From a virus, in IMG/VR virus record IMGVR_UViG_3300015374_000002, positions 21,790 to 85,789 of that record: a stretch of 64,000 bases of DNA; one strand, 5' to 3'. Below the pieces are notes generated by a model that saw only the letters and a program-made list of their open reading frames with translations, had not been told where the DNA came from and did no database searches. Made by a program: the position numbers and the translations under genes. This document shows, one piece after another, positions 16,259 to 23,681 of the stretch. Numbering within the stretch: the first letter of the stretch is position 1; every line of letters begins with the position of its first letter.

Positions 16259-16681
16259 CTAGAGATTCTTGAGCGCCACAGCCAGGGGCTCGCGAGAGTT
16301 GGGGATGAGGTCGAGGTCGAGAACCTCGTCCTTGGGGACCCACCTGTAGCCGTCGATGAAGTCGCCCGGCCCGTGGCGGCTCATGTCCACCTCGTCGCCG
16401 CCCGCCTCGCAGAGTCGGGCAACGGCCACCACCGTCGGGCTGTCGGGCTGATTTCCGAGACGCCATGACCAGACGGCCAGCGGGCGTCCAGGGGACACCT
16501 CCAGGCCCACCTCCTCGTACACCTCCCGGATAAGTGCTTCGTCTGGCGTTTCGCCGTTCTGCATGCGTCCGCCCGGCAGCTCCCATCGACCCGGTTGATG
16601 CGGGTCGTCCATGCTCTTTCTGACCAGCAGCAGCTTGCCTTGCCACTGGATTACGGCCTTCTGCGCGAATTGCACGTACAT
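16259..16681 (-). CDS. Nudix hydrolase
   Basis: The Nudix box GGRMQNGETPDEALIREVYEEVGLEV is complete (G-x5-E-x7-REVYEEVG, residues about 37-62). Nudix enzymes cleave nucleoside diphosphates linked to another group. Phage members act on dNTPs, NAD or capped RNA, and the substrate here cannot be told. 140 residues, the usual minimal size. It has a terminator behind it and appears to be expressed alone. Confidence 0.9.
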   Translation of the reverse strand: MYVQFAQKAVIQWQGKLLLVRKSMDDPHQPGRWELPGGRMQNGETPDEALIREVYEEVGLEVSPGRPLAVWSWRLGNQPDSPTVVAVARLCEAGGDEVDMSRHGPGDFIDGYRWVPKDEVLDLDLIPNSREPLAVALKNL

Positions 16682-16722
16682 GGATCCCCTTCTTCGGCGG
16701 GGGGTTATTGTCCGCCCTCAGG

Positions 16723-17226
16723 TCATCCTTTCCGGCTGTAGTAGCGGGCTGCGATGATGAAGGCGATGGTGTGGGTTACCAGGGCGGCGTTGGAGATGCC
16801 GAGTCCCAGGGCCAGCCAGTCGCCGTCGTCGGTGATGGTGGCTCCCGCCAGGGACGCGAACTCCGCACCGAAGATCGCGAAAAGCACGGGGATGACCATG
16901 GCGACCACTCCGGCGAGGAATCCCGCCTTGTCCTGGAGGCGACTCTGGCGTTCGTCCTGCCACGGCCCGCCTTCGGCAATCATGGCGGCATCGCTCCTCG
17001 GCGGCTTCTTGCGGAGCAGCCGGATTATGAAGTAGGCGTTACGGGCGAGGAGGGGGATAGCGAGCGCGCCGAGCATCGAGATGCGGACGTCCCAGGAGGC
17101 GTCACTGGCGATGCTGTAGCCGACGATGACCATCCCCGCGACCCAGAGCAGGATCAGGGCCAGGTTGCCGAGGCGGTAGGCGGCGGCACCGTCAGCTTCC
17201 GGTGCCGTTGACGCTGTGGTCTTCAT
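16723..17226 (-). CDS. integral membrane protein, partner of the HTH regulator
   Basis: Four hydrophobic segments (LALILLWVAGMVIVG, ISMLGALAIPLLA, GFLAGVVAMVIPVLFAIFG, LVTHTIAFIIAARYY) surround a basic loop. The gene overlaps the HTH regulator gene by 35 bp. Cro/CI-type regulators are often encoded upstream of such a membrane protein in actinobacteria and Firmicutes. The role is unknown; transfer from a host chromosome is plausible. Confidence 0.75.
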   Translation of the reverse strand: MKTTASTAPEADGAAAYRLGNLALILLWVAGMVIVGYSIASDASWDVRISMLGALAIPLLARNAYFIIRLLRKKPPRSDAAMIAEGGPWQDERQSRLQDKAGFLAGVVAMVIPVLFAIFGAEFASLAGATITDDGDWLALGLGISNAALVTHTIAFIIAARYYSRKG

Positions 17227-17410
17227 AGAAGATCTCCCGAAGGTCGATGACGCCGAAAAGGTCTGCGATCTTGAGCGCCAGTGGCAGGGACGGGTTATAT
17301 CGGCCCTGCTCGATGGAGATGATCGTCTGACGGCTCACGCCGAGTTTCTCGGCCAGGTTCTCCTGGCTCATGTCGCTTCCTTTGCGGAGCTGTTCGAGGT
17401 TGTTCCGCAT
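17192..17410 (-). CDS. Cro/CI-family HTH transcriptional regulator
   Basis: The product LRKGSDMSQENLAEKLGVSRQTIISIEQGRYNPSLPLALKIADLF is a textbook XRE-type helix-turn-helix domain of 72 residues. ATG 17410 lies about 12 nt from a -10 element, so the mRNA is probably leaderless. The palindrome in its promoter is a likely autoregulatory site. It is co-transcribed with the membrane protein. Confidence 0.9.
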   Translation of the reverse strand: MRNNLEQLRKGSDMSQENLAEKLGVSRQTIISIEQGRYNPSLPLALKIADLFGVIDLREIFYEDHSVNGTGS

Positions 17411-17415
17411 GTCGA

Positions 17416-17465
17416 GTAGCGTATGTAAAGGTCCCTTGACTGTCAAGGTCGCTTTACATACGCTC
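17416..17465. promoter_or_regulatory. symmetric divergent promoter-operator
   Basis: GCGTATGTAAAG and CTTTACATACGC are perfect 12-bp arms around a central CTTGACTGTCAAG. Each strand thereby has TTGAC, a 17-bp spacer and TACGCT. One promoter serves the HTH regulator, the other the plus-strand membrane gene. Confidence 0.8.
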
Positions 17466-17564
17466 GCTGTGTGTCGATGATTGTTCGAAGGTGTTTCGAT
17501 CCGTCCAACCCCCCGGCGCCACCCCCGGCGCGCACGGCATCATAGACACACACCCGATTTCCGA

Positions 17565-17585
17565 TCCCGGCAGAGCGAACCGGGA
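17565..17585 (+). promoter_or_regulatory. GAGCGA-loop 5' hairpin (plus strand)
   Basis: TCCCGG-CAGAGCGAA-CCGGGA, a perfect 6-bp stem 6 nt before the AGGAG of the gene at 17603. Confidence 0.65.
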
Positions 17586-17602
17586 ACCACCAGGAGACCC
17601 CC

Positions 17603-18196
17603 ATGACCATGGCCAGCGACAGCGGCAAGCAGCCCGGCATTCTGATGGCCATCGGCCACTACCTGGACCCGGTATGGCCCCCCGCCATGGTGGCGTCCGG
17701 CGTAGCGTCCACCCTCATCCCCTCCGGCTCCGCACTGTCGTGGACATTCAGCGCCGCCTACTTCGCCGTCTTCTTCGGCGCCCTGGCCTGCGACCTCTTC
17801 GTCCACATGGGGAACCTATGCGAGCGGTGCATCCGAGCCATCCCCCTGGATCCACAGGCCGCCATCGAACGCGACCGCATGTGGTTGAAGCTCTTCCACC
17901 GAACCTCCAGCCAGATCTGGGTGCACATCCGGTCCGTCCGTGTTCCGGTACCGAACAAACTCCTCGCCCTCATGCTGCTCGGAACGGCCGTCCTTACCGC
18001 GATCCGGCTCACCTTCGACCCCGGCGAGCAGGCGCTGAAGTTCGTCGCCCTGCTCACATGGACCACCCCTCTTGCCAGCATTTTCTGGGCAACCTACCGG
18101 CACAACCGGCTTCAGCCATGGTGCCCGTTCTGCCCACGTGACGACGGCGACGACAGGGTGGAGGCTCCGGAACCTGACCCGTCGATCAGCAGTTAG
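17603..18196 (+). CDS. membrane protein with CxxC motifs (197 aa)
   Basis: Hydrophobic segments lie at residues about 25-45, 48-65, 115-133 and 143-163. A CERC motif (about residue 74) and a C-terminal CPFC suggest metal binding or redox function. The start ATG 17603 has AGGAG 7 nt upstream; an in-frame ATG follows two codons later. It is divergent from the HTH operon and shares its operator. Its 3' end overlaps the convergent dCTP deaminase gene by 11 bp. Confidence 0.7.
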   Translation: MTMASDSGKQPGILMAIGHYLDPVWPPAMVASGVASTLIPSGSALSWTFSAAYFAVFFGALACDLFVHMGNLCERCIRAIPLDPQAAIERDRMWLKLFHRTSSQIWVHIRSVRVPVPNKLLALMLLGTAVLTAIRLTFDPGEQALKFVALLTWTTPLASIFWATYRHNRLQPWCPFCPRDDGDDRVEAPEPDPSISS

Positions 18197-18833
18197 CCCG
18201 CGACGGACCCCCGGAACCCCTTCCAGTTGCTTTACCGGGTATCCTCAGCGTCGGTCGGCTGGGCCCTCGCCAGTCGGAATCCAGGAACGAGCGTGACTCC
18301 ACCGGCCCATGCTGCCCCTGATATCGCGATCCCAGACCTGGGCTTCCGTACGGCCGGGCGGCAGGCGACGACATCCGCATGAAGCAGAGCTGACCCACCT
18401 TCATCCCCGGGTGCAGCAGGATCGGCAGGGCGGCCACGTTCGACAGCTCCAGGGTGATGCGGCCGGTGAAGCCGGGGTCGATGAATCCGGCCGTGGAATG
18501 GGTCAGCAGCCCCAACCGGCCGAGCGACGATTTCCCCTCCAGGCGGGCGGCCAGGTCGTCGGGCAGCGTCACCTCCTCCATGGTGGAGGCCAGCACGAAT
18601 TCGCCCGGGTGCAGCACGAACGGCTGACCGTTGCCGACGCGCACCAGCCTGGTCAGATCAGGTTGGTCGGTCGCCGGGTCGATGGCCGGGTGCCGGTGGG
18701 TCTCGAACACCCGGAACAACCGGCTCAGCCGAACATCCACACTCGCCGGTTGGATCATGGCCGGGTCGTACGGGTCGATCCCGAGTGCGCCCGTATCCAG
18801 GCACATCTTGATGTCGGCATCCGACAGCAGCAC
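18186..18833 (-). CDS. dcd: dCTP deaminase
   Basis: The product follows the Dcd family closely: LLSDADIK start, [39 protein letters not shown], the active-site region [20 protein letters not shown], and [10 protein letters not shown] near the end. The enzyme converts dCTP to dUTP (or dUMP in bifunctional forms) for thymidylate synthesis. GTG 18833 gives the normal N-terminus. Unusually, about 30 residues rich in Pro, Arg and Gly extend past the usual C-terminus and overlap the convergent gene. Confidence 0.93.
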   Translation of the reverse strand: MLLSDADIKMCLDTGALGIDPYDPAMIQPASVDVRLSRLFRVFETHRHPAIDPATDQPDLTRLVRVGNGQPFVLHPGEFVLASTMEEVTLPDDLAARLEGKSSLGRLGLLTHSTAGFIDPGFTGRITLELSNVAALPILLHPGMKVGQLCFMRMSSPAARPYGSPGLGSRYQGQHGPVESRSFLDSDWRGPSRPTLRIPGKATGRGSGGPSRANC

Positions 18834-18850
18834 AGCTTCCCCTCGATCTA

Positions 18851-19327
18851 TCAGCGTGCCGGTAGCGGCGGCACGGCCTGCTGCGGCACGAACCATGACG
18901 GCCGCCGCCCGCCCGGGTTGCGCATCCACTCCGGCCGTCGCGCCGCCCGGCCCTGCATCGCGCCGACCACCCGGAAGGTCGGAGGGTCGGCGATGACCAG
19001 CACGTACCAGCGGTCTTCCGGGTCGTTGTCTCGGACGATCAGGCAGCCGTCGGCGCGGGGGGTGGCCCGGATCTCCCAGGCGCGGCCCGCGTCCGGCTTG
19101 CCGTGGAAGGTGTTGACGGAGCCGTCCCAGTACAGCGACCGCACCTTGCAGAATGCCCGCTCCGCGCACGCCCCGTAAATCTCGTCGGCCAGACGCTCCA
19201 TCCAGGAGCGCGGGCTGCCGGTGGATTGGTGCGGGTCCAGGTTCTGCAACCCGGAGGTGGCGAACCGGAGGAGGCCGACATGGGCGGCGCCCAGGAACTC
19301 GTACCAGTTCAGCCGGACCTCGCTCAC
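18851..19327 (-). CDS. hypothetical protein, possible PD-(D/E)XK nuclease fold
   Basis: The central stretch [48 protein letters not shown] has the spacing of phage PD-(D/E)XK-like proteins (Glu, then Asp, then Glu-x-Arg). The assignment is a pattern match only. GTG 19327 overlaps the upstream stop (GTGA). The C-terminus is Pro/Arg-rich and disordered-looking. It lies 17 bp before dcd. Confidence 0.6.
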   Translation of the reverse strand: MSEVRLNWYEFLGAAHVGLLRFATSGLQNLDPHQSTGSPRSWMERLADEIYGACAERAFCKVRSLYWDGSVNTFHGKPDAGRAWEIRATPRADGCLIVRDNDPEDRWYVLVIADPPTFRVVGAMQGRAARRPEWMRNPGGRRPSWFVPQQAVPPLPAR

Positions 19328-19851
19328 CCGGGGAAGGACCTGCCGGGCAGCAGGGGAGGAGGCGGCGGCATCGCGGCGACGTCGTCCTGGATCGCCAGTT
19401 TGAACTCCGCCAACGTGATGTTCAGGGGGGACGACCCGGAATGCTTGATCATCAACCCGATCGGTGTGTTCGGAAACACGAAAATCTCATGCGCATAGTG
19501 CCGGTACTGGCCGCCCGGCGTCGGGCTGTCGTCCACCGTAGCCGTGGAGTCGGCGCCGGTGGTCAGGTTGAGGGGGTCACGGACGAACTGGGCCCGGTAC
19601 TCCGTGGAGCTACCGGCGGCCCAGAACACCATCGCCGTCAGGCTGCCCCACCCAGCCGTGATCGGCCAGATCAGCCCTGAGCGGGCGTCGGGATAGGTGG
19701 AGGCTCCACCCACGGGCTGGGCGGCGGGGTGCATGTTGTGCGGGTCGAACGACTCGGCCGCGCCGTACGGGAAACGCACCAGGTAGTAGTCGCCGCTGAC
19801 CGGCACCACCTGCGGATCCACGACCTTCAGGGAGCAGACGTTAAGTGTCAC
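19324..19851 (-). CDS. hypothetical beta-rich protein (175 aa)
   Basis: The protein is rich in Thr, Ser, Gly and aromatic residues with alternating hydrophobics ([35 protein letters not shown]), like phage structural or decoration domains. The C-terminus has a proline run (PPPPPLLPG). GTG 19851 is the start. Function not recognised. Confidence 0.62.
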   Translation of the reverse strand: MTLNVCSLKVVDPQVVPVSGDYYLVRFPYGAAESFDPHNMHPAAQPVGGASTYPDARSGLIWPITAGWGSLTAMVFWAAGSSTEYRAQFVRDPLNLTTGADSTATVDDSPTPGGQYRHYAHEIFVFPNTPIGLMIKHSGSSPLNITLAEFKLAIQDDVAAMPPPPPLLPGRSFPG

Positions 19852-20158
19852 CCGCCCAGGGTGGTAGGCAGCGGCCGGTAGCGTCGCGGTCTAACCGCAT
19901 CATCCTTTCGCTGACTCAACCGTGGAAGAAGACGATCACGCCGGTTGCTGCGGTGGCACCTGCTACATTGATGCGCGGAGCGTCGTTGCCCGAAATGCCG
20001 AACCCCGGGGAACTTCCCAGGCTTTGCCGGGGCGTACTGAAACATCTGATGGCAGCCTTATCAAGGGCAAAAGTAGTAAGACCCGCGATTGACTGCTAAT
20101 TGGACTAATAGGGAAAACTCGTCGTCTGGGCGGGCAACGGCGCTCCGCCTTCTTTTCG
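19852..20158 (-). other. no confident gene; orphan reading frame
   Basis: One minus frame ending near 19887 encodes a phage-like tail, GFGISGNDAPRINVAGATAATG followed by VIVFFHG, but there is no ATG, GTG or TTG in the open part. It may be a decayed or frameshifted gene. Nothing else was seen before the tRNA array. Confidence 0.4.
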
Positions 20159-20232
20159 AAGCCTGAGGGGGGATCGAACCCCTGAACCGACGGCTTTGCA
20201 GGCCGCCTCCCGCGCCAGCGAGAACCCAGGCT
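20159..20232 (-). tRNA. tRNA-Cys(GCA)
   Basis: Seven-bp acceptor AGCCTGG/TCAGGCT (one G-U), U73, GGTTCGAT T arm and loop CTGCAAA. It is the last tRNA of the array in transcription order and overlaps the stop of the upstream membrane protein gene by 2 bp. Confidence 0.9.
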
Positions 20233-20455
20233 ATGTATTCAGACGTATGGCTGCCGCCCATACGATCAGGAGGACCAGGGCCGCCAATTTGATGAACGTC
20301 CACACGCCGCGCTTGGCGTCCTGCTCCATTTTCGGAAGTGCGGCCAGAGTACCCTGCCATCTGCGCCACAGGTCCAACATCACCTGGAATCGTCTGCCGA
20401 CGATGAATAGCATCATTCCGACGATGATGAGCAGCAGGACCCATTTGTGTGCCAA
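20231..20455 (-). CDS. small membrane protein (74 aa)
   Basis: Two hydrophobic segments at the N-terminus (WVLLLIIVGMMLFIVG) and C-terminus (FIKLAALVLLIVWAAAI) flank a basic, Trp-rich middle. The start is TTG at 20455. The gene overlaps its upstream neighbour and ends in the tRNA-Cys. Small two-helix proteins in this position may be holin-like, but there is no lysis context. Confidence 0.65.
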   Translation of the reverse strand: MAHKWVLLLIIVGMMLFIVGRRFQVMLDLWRRWQGTLAALPKMEQDAKRGVWTFIKLAALVLLIVWAAAIRLNT

Positions 20456-20541
20456 GTCTCACTCCCGCAGGTCAGAGGACTGCAAAGCGCCTCCGCCAAC
20501 GTACGCGCGGACGTCTCCGAATGTGGGGCGTTCAGTGTCAT
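20413..20541 (-). CDS. possible small protein (42 aa)
   Basis: ATG 20541 overlaps the previous stop (ATGA), and the frame runs 43 bp into the next gene. The product is MTLNAPHSETSARTLAEAL followed by a Cys/Ser-rich tail. The long overlap lowers confidence. Confidence 0.4.
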   Translation of the reverse strand: MTLNAPHSETSARTLAEALCSPLTCGSETWHTNGSCCSSSSE

Positions 20542-20682
20542 CGGGTCGCGTCGAATCGTACGGCGCCGCCCGGCTGCGACTGCTCCAGGTCCACCACGGC
20601 AGCCAGAAATCCGGCGGCGTCCAACTCTCCTCGCTGCAACCGCGCGACCAGATCGGACGCGTCCAGAATCACCACTTCGTTC
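20538..20682 (-). CDS. small acidic protein (48 aa) abutting a tRNA
   Basis: The product MNEVVILDASDLVARLQRGEL... is acidic and probably alpha-beta. Its ATG lies one base after the 3' end of tRNA-Tyr, so the mature mRNA made by tRNA 3' cleavage would be leaderless. No ribosome binding site is free outside the tRNA. Confidence 0.6.
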
Positions 20683-20683
20683 A

Positions 20684-20769
20684 TGTGCGCCAGGAGAGAT
20701 TCGAACTCCCAATGCCCGGAAGGGCCACAGCTTTACAGGCTGCTGAGCGACCAACTGCTCAACTGACGC
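20684..20769 (-). tRNA. tRNA-Tyr(GTA)
   Basis: Acceptor GCGTCAG/CTGGCGC, A73, a long class II variable arm as expected for bacterial Tyr, and loop CTGTAAA. Confidence 0.92.
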
Positions 20770-20773
20770 TTGG

Positions 20774-20858
20774 GGTGACCGACGGGACTCGAACCCGCAT
20801 GAACCTTTCGGCTCCGGGGGTTCACAGCCCCCTTCCTCAACCAATTCGGATCGGTCAC
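20774..20858 (-). tRNA. tRNA-His(GTG) with a class II-type variable arm
   Basis: The extra G-1 pairs with C73, the His identity pair, and the next 7 bp pair perfectly (TGACCGA/TCGGTCA). The loop CTGTGAA gives GTG. The variable region is 17 nt with a GAGCC-GAAA-GGTTC stem, which is unusual because tRNA-His is normally class I. Confidence 0.85.
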
Positions 20859-20861
20859 AGT

Positions 20862-20931
20862 CGGCCTGGAGGGAATCGAACCCACACCTGATCTTTAGGA
20901 GAGATCTGCTCGGTCCTTCGAGCTACAGGCC
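20862..20931 (-). tRNA. tRNA-Arg(CCT)
   Basis: Loop CTCCTAA, six-bp acceptor plus a mismatch at the seventh pair, G73, and T arm loop TTCGATT. Confidence 0.88.
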
Positions 20932-20941
20932 GTGCCGCCGG

Positions 20942-21280
20942 TTACTTCGCCAGGCGGCTCGCGGTACGCCGCGCCGCTTCCGCCGAGTCGGGCGACGCCC
21001 TGAACACGTTGACCTCGTAGACGTCAACCTGCTCACCCAGCACCGGGAGCGTCTCCAACGTCCGCACCGTGGCGACGCCCGCATCACGCGCTTCGACGAC
21101 GAAGGTCGCTTGCACCGCCGTATTGGCGGGGTCTCCCACCCAGGTCAGGTGCATAACGTTCGGCACCACGTCCCTGCCGGGGGGCAGAGACGACAGCCTG
21201 GTGCGCGCCTCCTCCGCATCCGCCTTCGTCGCGAAGCCCCCCAGGATCAGTTTGACGTGCCAATTCTGCATGTCAGTCAC
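20942..21280 (-). CDS. SPOR-like small protein (112 aa)
   Basis: The segment WHVKLILGGFATKADAEEARTRLSSL resembles the opening of SPOR-type domains, which bind denuded peptidoglycan; the rest matches less well. GTG 21280 forms a GTGA overlap with the upstream stop; an ATG four codons later is possible. It sits inside the tRNA array between Arg(CCT) and Val(TAC). Confidence 0.6.
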   Translation of the reverse strand: MTDMQNWHVKLILGGFATKADAEEARTRLSSLPPGRDVVPNVMHLTWVGDPANTAVQATFVVEARDAGVATVRTLETLPVLGEQVDVYEVNVFRASPDSAEAARRTASRLAK

Positions 21281-21435
21281 CACCCATTCCCTCGCAAGAT
21301 CTTGGCGCGTTCCTCGCTCCGCCGCAGCGCCTTGAAGCCGTACTTGTCGTCTTCCGCCACGGCCCTCTGGCGGCGCCAGATCTTCGGAGCCTTCTTCGGC
21401 TTGTCGTCCTCGCTCGCGCTCTTGCCGAATCCCAT
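21277..21435 (-). CDS. small basic protein (52 aa)
   Basis: A lysine/arginine-rich protein beginning MGFGKSASEDDKPKKAPK. ATG 21435 has AGGAGG 5 nt upstream, and the leader holds CAGAGCGAC 22 nt before the start (weak stem). A longer frame upstream would run through tRNA-Val and is rejected. Confidence 0.65.
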   Translation of the reverse strand: MGFGKSASEDDKPKKAPKIWRRQRAVAEDDKYGFKALRRSEERAKILRGNGW

Positions 21436-21466
21436 GCGTTCCTCCTGTGGTTGTGTCGCTCTGACG

Positions 21467-21537
21467 TACCCGGTGAGGGAGTCGAACCCCCTCCTTCGCC
21501 TTGTAAGGGCGTTGCTCTCCCGTTGAGCTAACCGGGC
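21467..21537 (-). tRNA. tRNA-Val(TAC)
   Basis: Acceptor GCCCGGT/ACCGGGT, A73, loop CTTACAA. Confidence 0.92.
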
Positions 21538-21557
21538 TTGACCATACACCAAACAGC

Positions 21558-21573
21558 GTACAGTCATTTAGCG
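21558..21573 (-). promoter_or_regulatory. operator/promoter element inside the tRNA array
   Basis: CGCTAAATGACTGTACGC on the minus strand, 20 bp before tRNA-Val(TAC), with -10-like TACGCT. It could restart transcription of the last array segment. Confidence 0.6.
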
Positions 21574-21580
21574 TTCAAGT

Positions 21581-22015
21581 CTAGGTTGTTTTGTGATCGT
21601 GACCGCAACCGCTGACCAGCGGCGGCACCTGAACGCGGACGACTTGTTCTCGATCGCCATAGCGGATCTGGATGAGTTCGTTCAGCGATGCCTTACCGGC
21701 CCGCTTCGACGCCTTGTCCTCGCCGAGCAGGACGGCGGCCAGTTCGTCAAAGGTCTGATTGACGCGGGCGACCGCGTGACGCATCGCCGCTTCGGTCGCA
21801 TCCGCCAGCTTGGCGACTTCGGCCTTCAGCCGGTCGTTGACCGCCTGGTCGGTGAGCTGGGGGATGCGGTCGATGAGCGCTTGCAGCGCCTTGCGTTCGG
21901 CGATCATATCCTTCAGGACGCCCCTGGCCTCACTAGTCGCCTCCCGCAGGCTCTCCTCTGTCGTGATTGCCGATGAGATGTCGTCTGGCCGCTGCTGACG
22001 GCGTTTGGTTCCCAT
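21581..22015 (-). CDS. hypothetical coiled-coil protein (144 aa) abutting a tRNA
   Basis: A long helical, heptad-rich protein (SLREATSEARGVLKDMIAERKALQALI...). ATG 22015 lies 2 nt after the 3' end of tRNA-Val(GAC). Any ribosome binding site would be inside the tRNA, so translation is probably leaderless after tRNA cleavage. Confidence 0.65.
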   Translation of the reverse strand: MGTKRRQQRPDDISSAITTEESLREATSEARGVLKDMIAERKALQALIDRIPQLTDQAVNDRLKAEVAKLADATEAAMRHAVARVNQTFDELAAVLLGEDKASKRAGKASLNELIQIRYGDREQVVRVQVPPLVSGCGHDHKTT

Positions 22016-22017
22016 GT

Positions 22018-22088
22018 AGTCGCGGCAGGATTTGAACCTGCGACCTTCGCTGTGTCGAAGCGGTGCTCTACCAGCTGAGCTACACGAC
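22018..22088 (-). tRNA. tRNA-Val(GAC) with C33
   Basis: Good cloverleaf (six-bp acceptor GTCGTG/CGCGAC, T arm GCAGG/CCTGC). The anticodon loop reads TCGACAC, giving GAC, with C instead of the near-universal U33. Confidence 0.78.
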
Positions 22089-22094
22089 CTTTTG

Positions 22095-22230
22095 TGGTCG
22101 AACCCGGATCCCGGCATGCAGGGTAGTCCCTTGCGTTCCCTGTCTGCCGTCGGCGGGCCCGGCCGGTCGGCCCAGGCTTTCAGGGGGCGATACAGCCGTG
22201 GGTATCGCTAGGTTGGTCCGGGTTCGACCA
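22095..22230. repeat. spacer bounded by a 13-bp inverted repeat
   Basis: GGTCGAACCCGGA (22095-22107) and TCCGGGTTCGACC (22218-22230) fold the whole Val-Trp spacer into one hairpin whose ends touch the two tRNAs. Confidence 0.7.
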
Positions 22231-22231
22231 G

Positions 22232-22304
22232 CACCGGTGGGAGGGTTCGAACCCCCGGCCTTCCGCTTTGGAGGCGGCTGCTCTACCAACTGAGCTACAC
22301 CGAT
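22232..22304 (-). tRNA. tRNA-Trp(CCA)
   Basis: Acceptor ATCGGTG/CACCGGT (one U-G), G73, loop CTCCAAA. Confidence 0.92.
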
Positions 22305-22369
22305 CGGGCGCGAGTGAGGTATCGCGCAGCTTTTTGCAGGACTTCCGGATCGTCGCTCCTGACGATGAA

Positions 22370-22404
22370 GGCCGACGCCTGAGACGGGATCCAGGCGTCG
22401 GCCC
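22370..22404. repeat. spacer hairpin, 12-bp inverted repeat
   Basis: GGCCGACGCCTG and CAGGCGTCGGCC form a perfect stem between tRNA-Trp and the initiator tRNA. Confidence 0.75.
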
Positions 22405-22410
22405 GCTGAG

Positions 22411-22484
22411 TGGCGGGGGCAGGATTTGAACCTGCGACCTCTGGGTTATGAGCCCAGCAAGCTACCGAACTGCTCCACCCCGCT
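22411..22484 (-). tRNA. initiator-type tRNA-fMet(CAT)
   Basis: Loop CTCATAA sits on a stem with GGG/CCC next to the loop. The first acceptor pair is a mismatch (A1, C72) followed by GCGGGG/CCCCGC. Both features mark bacterial initiator tRNAs. Confidence 0.88.
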
Positions 22485-22494
22485 ACGTCCCATC

Positions 22495-22842
22495 CTACTT
22501 GGGACGCTCCACTACGTGGAGATCCTTTAGTGCGTCCTCGATCGCACGGTTCGTCGTCGCCGTCTCAATGACGGCGACACGCTGCTCATGCTCTACGAGG
22601 CTCAGGCGCCGATCGGCATAGGCGTCGGCCACCTGCTGCAACGCGTGGTCACGGTCGTCGCCGGTCGGCCTGGCGGCCAGCCAGCGTTCCATCTGCCGGG
22701 AGCGCCGCGCGTCCTGGATTACCTGCCTCTTCCGCTTCGCGTGGTCGATCTTCTCGGTCATCCACGGAATAGCCACAACGATCACAATTACGGCTATGGC
22801 CAGCCACAGGATGGCGAATGCCGGTAGAGCTGCCTTCATCAT
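22495..22842 (-). CDS. membrane-anchored coiled-coil protein (115 aa)
   Basis: An N-terminal membrane segment (LPAFAILWLAIAVIVIVVAIPW) is followed by a long charged helix with many Arg, Gln and Glu. ATG 22842 is preferred; GTG 22845 is directly before it. AAGGAG and a GAGCGA hairpin precede. Role unknown. Confidence 0.7.
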   Translation of the reverse strand: MMKAALPAFAILWLAIAVIVIVVAIPWMTEKIDHAKRKRQVIQDARRSRQMERWLAARPTGDDRDHALQQVADAYADRRLSLVEHEQRVAVIETATTNRAIEDALKDLHVVERPK

Positions 22843-22857
22843 CACTCATCTCCTTCG

Positions 22858-22875
22858 GGTGGGTCGCTCTCCACC
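22858..22875 (-). promoter_or_regulatory. GAGCGA-loop 5' hairpin
   Basis: GGTGG-AGAGCGAC-CCACC on the minus strand, between tRNA-Glu(TTC) and the membrane protein gene, with no CGCTAAATG element beside it. Confidence 0.65.
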
Positions 22876-22879
22876 AACG

Positions 22880-22953
22880 TGCCGCCGACGGGATTCGAAC
22901 CCGCAAAACCCCAGATTGAAAGTCTGGTGACTCTACCCTTCGTCCACGGCGAC
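22880..22953 (-). tRNA. tRNA-Glu(TTC), copy 1
   Basis: Acceptor GTCGCCG/CGGCGGC, A73, loop CTTTCAA. Confidence 0.9.
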
Positions 22954-22965
22954 CAGGGACTTACG

Positions 22966-23037
22966 TACTCCGCGCGGGGATCGAACCCGCACCTCCTGAT
23001 TGAGAATCAGGTATCCAGACCACCAGACCAGCGGAGC
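22966..23037 (-). tRNA. tRNA-Glu(CTC), copy 1
   Basis: Acceptor GCTCCGC/GCGGAGT, A73, loop TTCTCAA. Confidence 0.9.
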
Positions 23038-23103
23038 TTGTAGGGCCAGGCAGCGCATACCCAGATCACCCCTCCGATTCCTGGGGATGGCGCCTGACCC
23101 TTC

Positions 23104-23619
23104 TCACGCAACAGTTGCCGACTCTACTCGGAACCATTCGCGAGCCTGTGCGAAATGCTTGGCCGATACACCATGCTGCCACCCGGTGTGAATCAGCCGG
23201 AAGTCGCCGACGCCCGGATGCCCTTTCAGCCACACCTTGTCACGCCTGGTCAGCTCGTCATCGAACCAGACGAACGGCCGCCCCTGCACGAACTTCGCCA
23301 CCCTCGGCGTCTTGCGGTGCACCCGGTAGTCATCCCCCGGCTCCACCGCCTCCCGCATGTCGATGACCGGCAACTGAGGCAGCCCCAGAAGGGGAGCGAT
23401 ATGCGCGTTTGCGTCGTGGCTCCACATGGTCGCCCACACCAGGTCGGCGCCGACCGTCTCGGCCAGCTCCAGCAGCACCGGTCCATGTTCGGGGTTGAGC
23501 AGGACGTTGTACGTCTCGCCCTGGCAGGTCAGCCTGTGCGCCTGCCACTGCGGACCGGGACGCCCGAACGGTGCGAGCACACCATCCACGTCCAACAGGA
23601 TCAACTTGTCCACGTGCAC
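23104..23619 (-). CDS. HAD-like phosphatase domain protein
   Basis: The N-terminus LILLDVDGVLAPFG contains the HAD nucleophile motif DxDG(V/T). Later blocks (LVWATMW; FVWFDDELTRRD with a paired Asp) fit motifs II and IV. The pattern resembles the HAD domain seen in phage-type Swiss Army Knife RNA repair proteins, which would suit a gene inside a tRNA array, but the substrate is unknown. GTG 23619 is the start, with AAGGAG upstream and a GAGCGA hairpin. Confidence 0.78.
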   Translation of the reverse strand: MHVDKLILLDVDGVLAPFGRPGPQWQAHRLTCQGETYNVLLNPEHGPVLLELAETVGADLVWATMWSHDANAHIAPLLGLPQLPVIDMREAVEPGDDYRVHRKTPRVAKFVQGRPFVWFDDELTRRDKVWLKGHPGVGDFRLIHTGWQHGVSAKHFAQAREWFRVESATVA

Positions 23620-23628
23620 ATCCTCTCC

Positions 23629-23661
23629 TTCGCGCGGGGTCGCTCTTCCCGCACCCGCGAA
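23629..23661 (-). promoter_or_regulatory. GAGCGA-loop 5' hairpin with extended stem
   Basis: Outer stem TTCGCG/CGCGAA and inner stem GCGGG/CCCGC enclose AAGAGCGAC. It precedes the HAD gene. Confidence 0.65.
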
Positions 23662-23681
23662 GACGTAGACCGTCTTCGCCG

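Noticed and set aside
19848-20045. 65-aa minus frame before the tRNA array
   Set aside because: No ribosome site and Arg/Pro-rich shadow-like composition; another frame there looks more phage-like but has no start codon.
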